Positions 62,477-64,000 of a stretch of 64,000 nt of DNA are shown in pieces. The position numbers and the translations under genes are program-made. Numbering within the stretch: the stretch's first letter is position 1; each line of letters begins with the position of its first letter. Source of the stretch: Burkholderia sp. BCC0506. GTDB lineage: Bacteria > Pseudomonadota > Gammaproteobacteria > Burkholderiales > Burkholderiaceae. Location: contig NZ_CADFEN010000003.1 of assembly GCF_902833145.1 (NCBI RefSeq), positions 62,001-126,000 on the forward strand, written 5' to 3'. The notes under the pieces are model-generated. The model had not been told where the DNA came from and did not search any database. It saw only the letters and a list, made by a program, of their open reading frames with translations.

Positions 62477-63690
62477 GAACGGCCTCCCCAGCGCGTGTCG
62501 AGCGTGCCGTCCGCCTCGAACCGGTAGCGGCCGTCGCGCCAACCGAGGCCGAACAGCGTCAGCACGCTCGTGTAATAGCCGGGCGCCGACTGGCGCGCGA
62601 GCGTATCGACGCGGGCCGCCTGCGCATCCGCGAGCGTGTGCTGACCGCGCGCGTCGAGAAACGGCACGGCCGCCGCGGAGAAGCCGCCGTTGCCGTCGTT
62701 CGGGCCCGCCGCGCCCGTCGTCGTATCGACCTTCTCCGGCGGCGCGCCATGCGCGGCGATATGGTCGGCAAACGGCGCGAACTTCGCGAGCAGCGGCGCG
62801 GCGAGCGGATCGGCGCGGTCGAGCATCCCGGCCCACAGGTACACGCGGATCGCGTTGTACGCGCTCTCCGCCTGCGTGTCCGGGTCGGGCGCGAAGCCCT
62901 TGCCCGCGCGATACAGCGCCCAGTCCGGCGAAAAACCCTTCGGCGCGGTGTCGAGCAGCACGCGAGCGGTGCTGGCCGCCAGCGCGGCCCAGCGGCGGTC
63001 GTCGGGCAGCCGCGCGCCGAGCGCGCGAATCACCTGCGGCGGCGAATAGCTCGGATTCACGCGCCATTGGCCGTTGGCCAGCTTGAACCCGGTCGGCCCC
63101 GGCAGCAGCGTGAGGCCGAGGCCCGGCACGGTCGCCGTCTCGGCGTCGAGCACGCGCTTCGCGAGCAACGCGCCGCGCGCCGTATAGCTGCGCTCGCGCC
63201 ACAACCGCCCGGCCTCGACGAGCGCATACGCGATCCACAGGTCGGCGTCCGACGCCGCGTTCGCGTCGAGCACGCGCCACGCGCCGTCGGGTGCGCGGCC
63301 CCACAGCCACGCCGGCAGGTGCGCGCTCAGGTCGCCCTGCGCGAGGTTGTTCTCGGTCCAGGCGAGGATCGTGTCGAACATGCGCCGGTCGTTCGCGACC
63401 AGCGCGAAGAACAGTCCATACGCCTGCCCCTCCGATACCGTGCGCGAATCGGCCGAGCCGACGTCGATCACGCGGCCGTCGGCCGAGACGAAATCGCGCT
63501 TGAACGCGTCCCAGCGCGGCCACGCCGCGCTGCATCCGGCGCCCGCCGCATCGGCTGCACCGGCCGCCGCGGCGTGCGCGCGCGTGGCCAGGCCGGCCGC
63601 CGCGCACGTCACCGCGACCGCCAGCGCGAGCGTCGCGCCGACGCGCCGCGCCGGCTGCGTCGGCCGTCGCTTCGTCATTGCCCGCGCCAT
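62461..63690 (-). CDS. bcsZ: Cellulose-associated endoglucanase BcsZ (GH8)
   Basis: This 409-residue exported enzyme has a signal peptide ending near AHA (residue 40). The GH8 signature is SRTVSEGQAYGLFFALVANDR, with the general acid Glu87 in SEGQAYG. Asp148/Asp150 in AASDADLWIAYAL are conserved in the family. Further GH8 features are the WLWGRAPDGAWRVLDANAASD and VNPSYSPPQVIRALGAR blocks. It trims or edits glucan chains during synthesis. The start ATG (63690) is 3 bp after the bcsB stop; another ATG at 63678 is possible. Confidence 0.93.
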   Translation of the reverse strand: MARAMTKRRPTQPARRVGATLALAVAVTCAAAGLATRAHAAAAGAADAAGAGCSAAWPRWDAFKRDFVSADGRVIDVGSADSRTVSEGQAYGLFFALVANDRRMFDTILAWTENNLAQGDLSAHLPAWLWGRAPDGAWRVLDANAASDADLWIAYALVEAGRLWRERSYTARGALLAKRVLDAETATVPGLGLTLLPGPTGFKLANGQWRVNPSYSPPQVIRALGARLPDDRRWAALAASTARVLLDTAPKGFSPDWALYRAGKGFAPDPDTQAESAYNAIRVYLWAGMLDRADPLAAPLLAKFAPFADHIAAHGAPPEKVDTTTGAAGPNDGNGGFSAAAVPFLDARGQHTLADAQAARVDTLARQSAPGYYTSVLTLFGLGWRDGRYRFEADGTLDTRWGGRSCAAR

Positions 63691-63693
63691 CCG

Positions 63694-64000
63694 TTACATC
63701 CCCCGTCGACGCGCGGCGATTCGCTGCAGCACGCTGAACACGCCGAGCGCGAGCAGCAGCCCCGCGACGACGCCGACCGCGCCGAGCACGACCGGATGCC
63801 GCGCCGCCTGCGTCCACACGCGCGCGTACCACGGCACGAAGCCGACCACATAAGGCTCGCCGACGCGCAGGCTGTCGACCTGCCCCGGCCGCACCAGCGC
63901 GAGGTCGCCTTGCAACTGCGACACGAGCCCGGCGTTCTCGAACACGTCGAGCAGATCGCCGAGGCGCGGCGGGTCGGTCGCCGTCAGCGCGACGACGCTG
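63694..64000 (-). CDS. bcsB: Cellulose synthase regulatory subunit BcsB, C-terminal end (runs off the right edge)
   Basis: This is the last 101 codons of a longer gene. The visible part reads VVALTATDPPRLGDLLDVFENAG, then a periplasmic stretch and the single C-terminal membrane anchor HPVVLGAVGVVAGLLLALGVFSVL with a basic cytoplasmic tail RIAARRRGM, as in BcsB. BcsB is the periplasmic partner of BcsA and guides the polymer. It precedes bcsZ in the same operon with a 3-bp gap; bcsA is not adjacent. Confidence 0.85.
   Translation of the reverse strand, partial: SVVALTATDPPRLGDLLDVFENAGLVSQLQGDLALVRPGQVDSLRVGEPYVVGFVPWYARVWTQAARHPVVLGAVGVVAGLLLALGVFSVLQRIAARRRGM

Noticed and set aside
1-64000. 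tRNA genes and CRISPR arrays
   Set aside because: No cloverleaf-like segments or regular spaced repeats were recognised by reading; a tRNA scan or CRISPR search could not be run.

Overview
The window is high-GC DNA from a Burkholderia-type betaproteobacterium, most likely the Burkholderia cepacia complex. The gene content (alaS, glnS, iol, bcs, AcpA-type phospholipase), the strong GC bias at third codon positions and the many ATGA-coupled operons fit a primary chromosome. The species is inferred from protein resemblance only; no search was run.

Layout: (1) 1-11,105 is a myo-inositol locus. A leftward arm carries a three-part sugar-type ABC importer, a TIM-barrel isomerase and the start of iolG. 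A rightward arm carries iolC-iolD-iolE-iolB. A 315-bp divergent control region between them holds one perfect GGAA-N6-TTCC box and one near match. (2) 11,160-19,840 holds a UPF0303 protein, an SDR, a leftward thioesterase-livHMGF transporter operon without a binding protein, a zinc-ribbon NUDIX hydrolase, and an MFS transporter divergent from a LysR regulator. (3) 19,892-27,934 is mostly core: alaS, a CoA-transferase, a small serine hydrolase, a glycine-zipper lipoprotein, glnS, a NUDIX hydrolase and a small exported surface-antigen-like protein. (4) About 28,070-36,660 is an acquired, more AT-rich island. It contains a type VI secretion module (VgrG, a Tle4-like lipase effector, a Tli4-like immunity protein, PAAR and a frameshifted H-NS gene), bounded by IS3, IS5 and IS701 transposase remnants.

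(5) 36,669-39,902 has a di-haem cytochrome c peroxidase-like lipoprotein divergent from an AcpA-type phospholipase C/acid phosphatase. (6) 39,932-47,951 is a poorly understood cluster: a six-gene leftward operon (XapX, amidohydrolase, DoxX-like, exported VOC protein, DUF1275, AlgE-like porin) divergent from a LysR gene, followed by an isochorismatase-like hydrolase and a second XapX gene. Its chemistry is unknown, and it is the best candidate here for an undescribed pathway. (7) 47,977-50,937 has a CPA1 antiporter, an OsmC-like protein and a pirin. (8) 50,993-64,000 is a leftward cellulose operon in an unusual order: bcsB (partial), bcsZ, bcsC, bcsE, bcsF, bcsQ, bcsA, bcsG, bcsR. A 317-bp element with 33-bp terminal inverted repeats and two large internal hairpins lies between bcsC and bcsE and supplies the bcsC stop codon.

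No tRNA, rRNA or CRISPR array was seen. Functions are read from motifs and family resemblance; gene starts were chosen from start codon, Shine-Dalgarno and overlap evidence.
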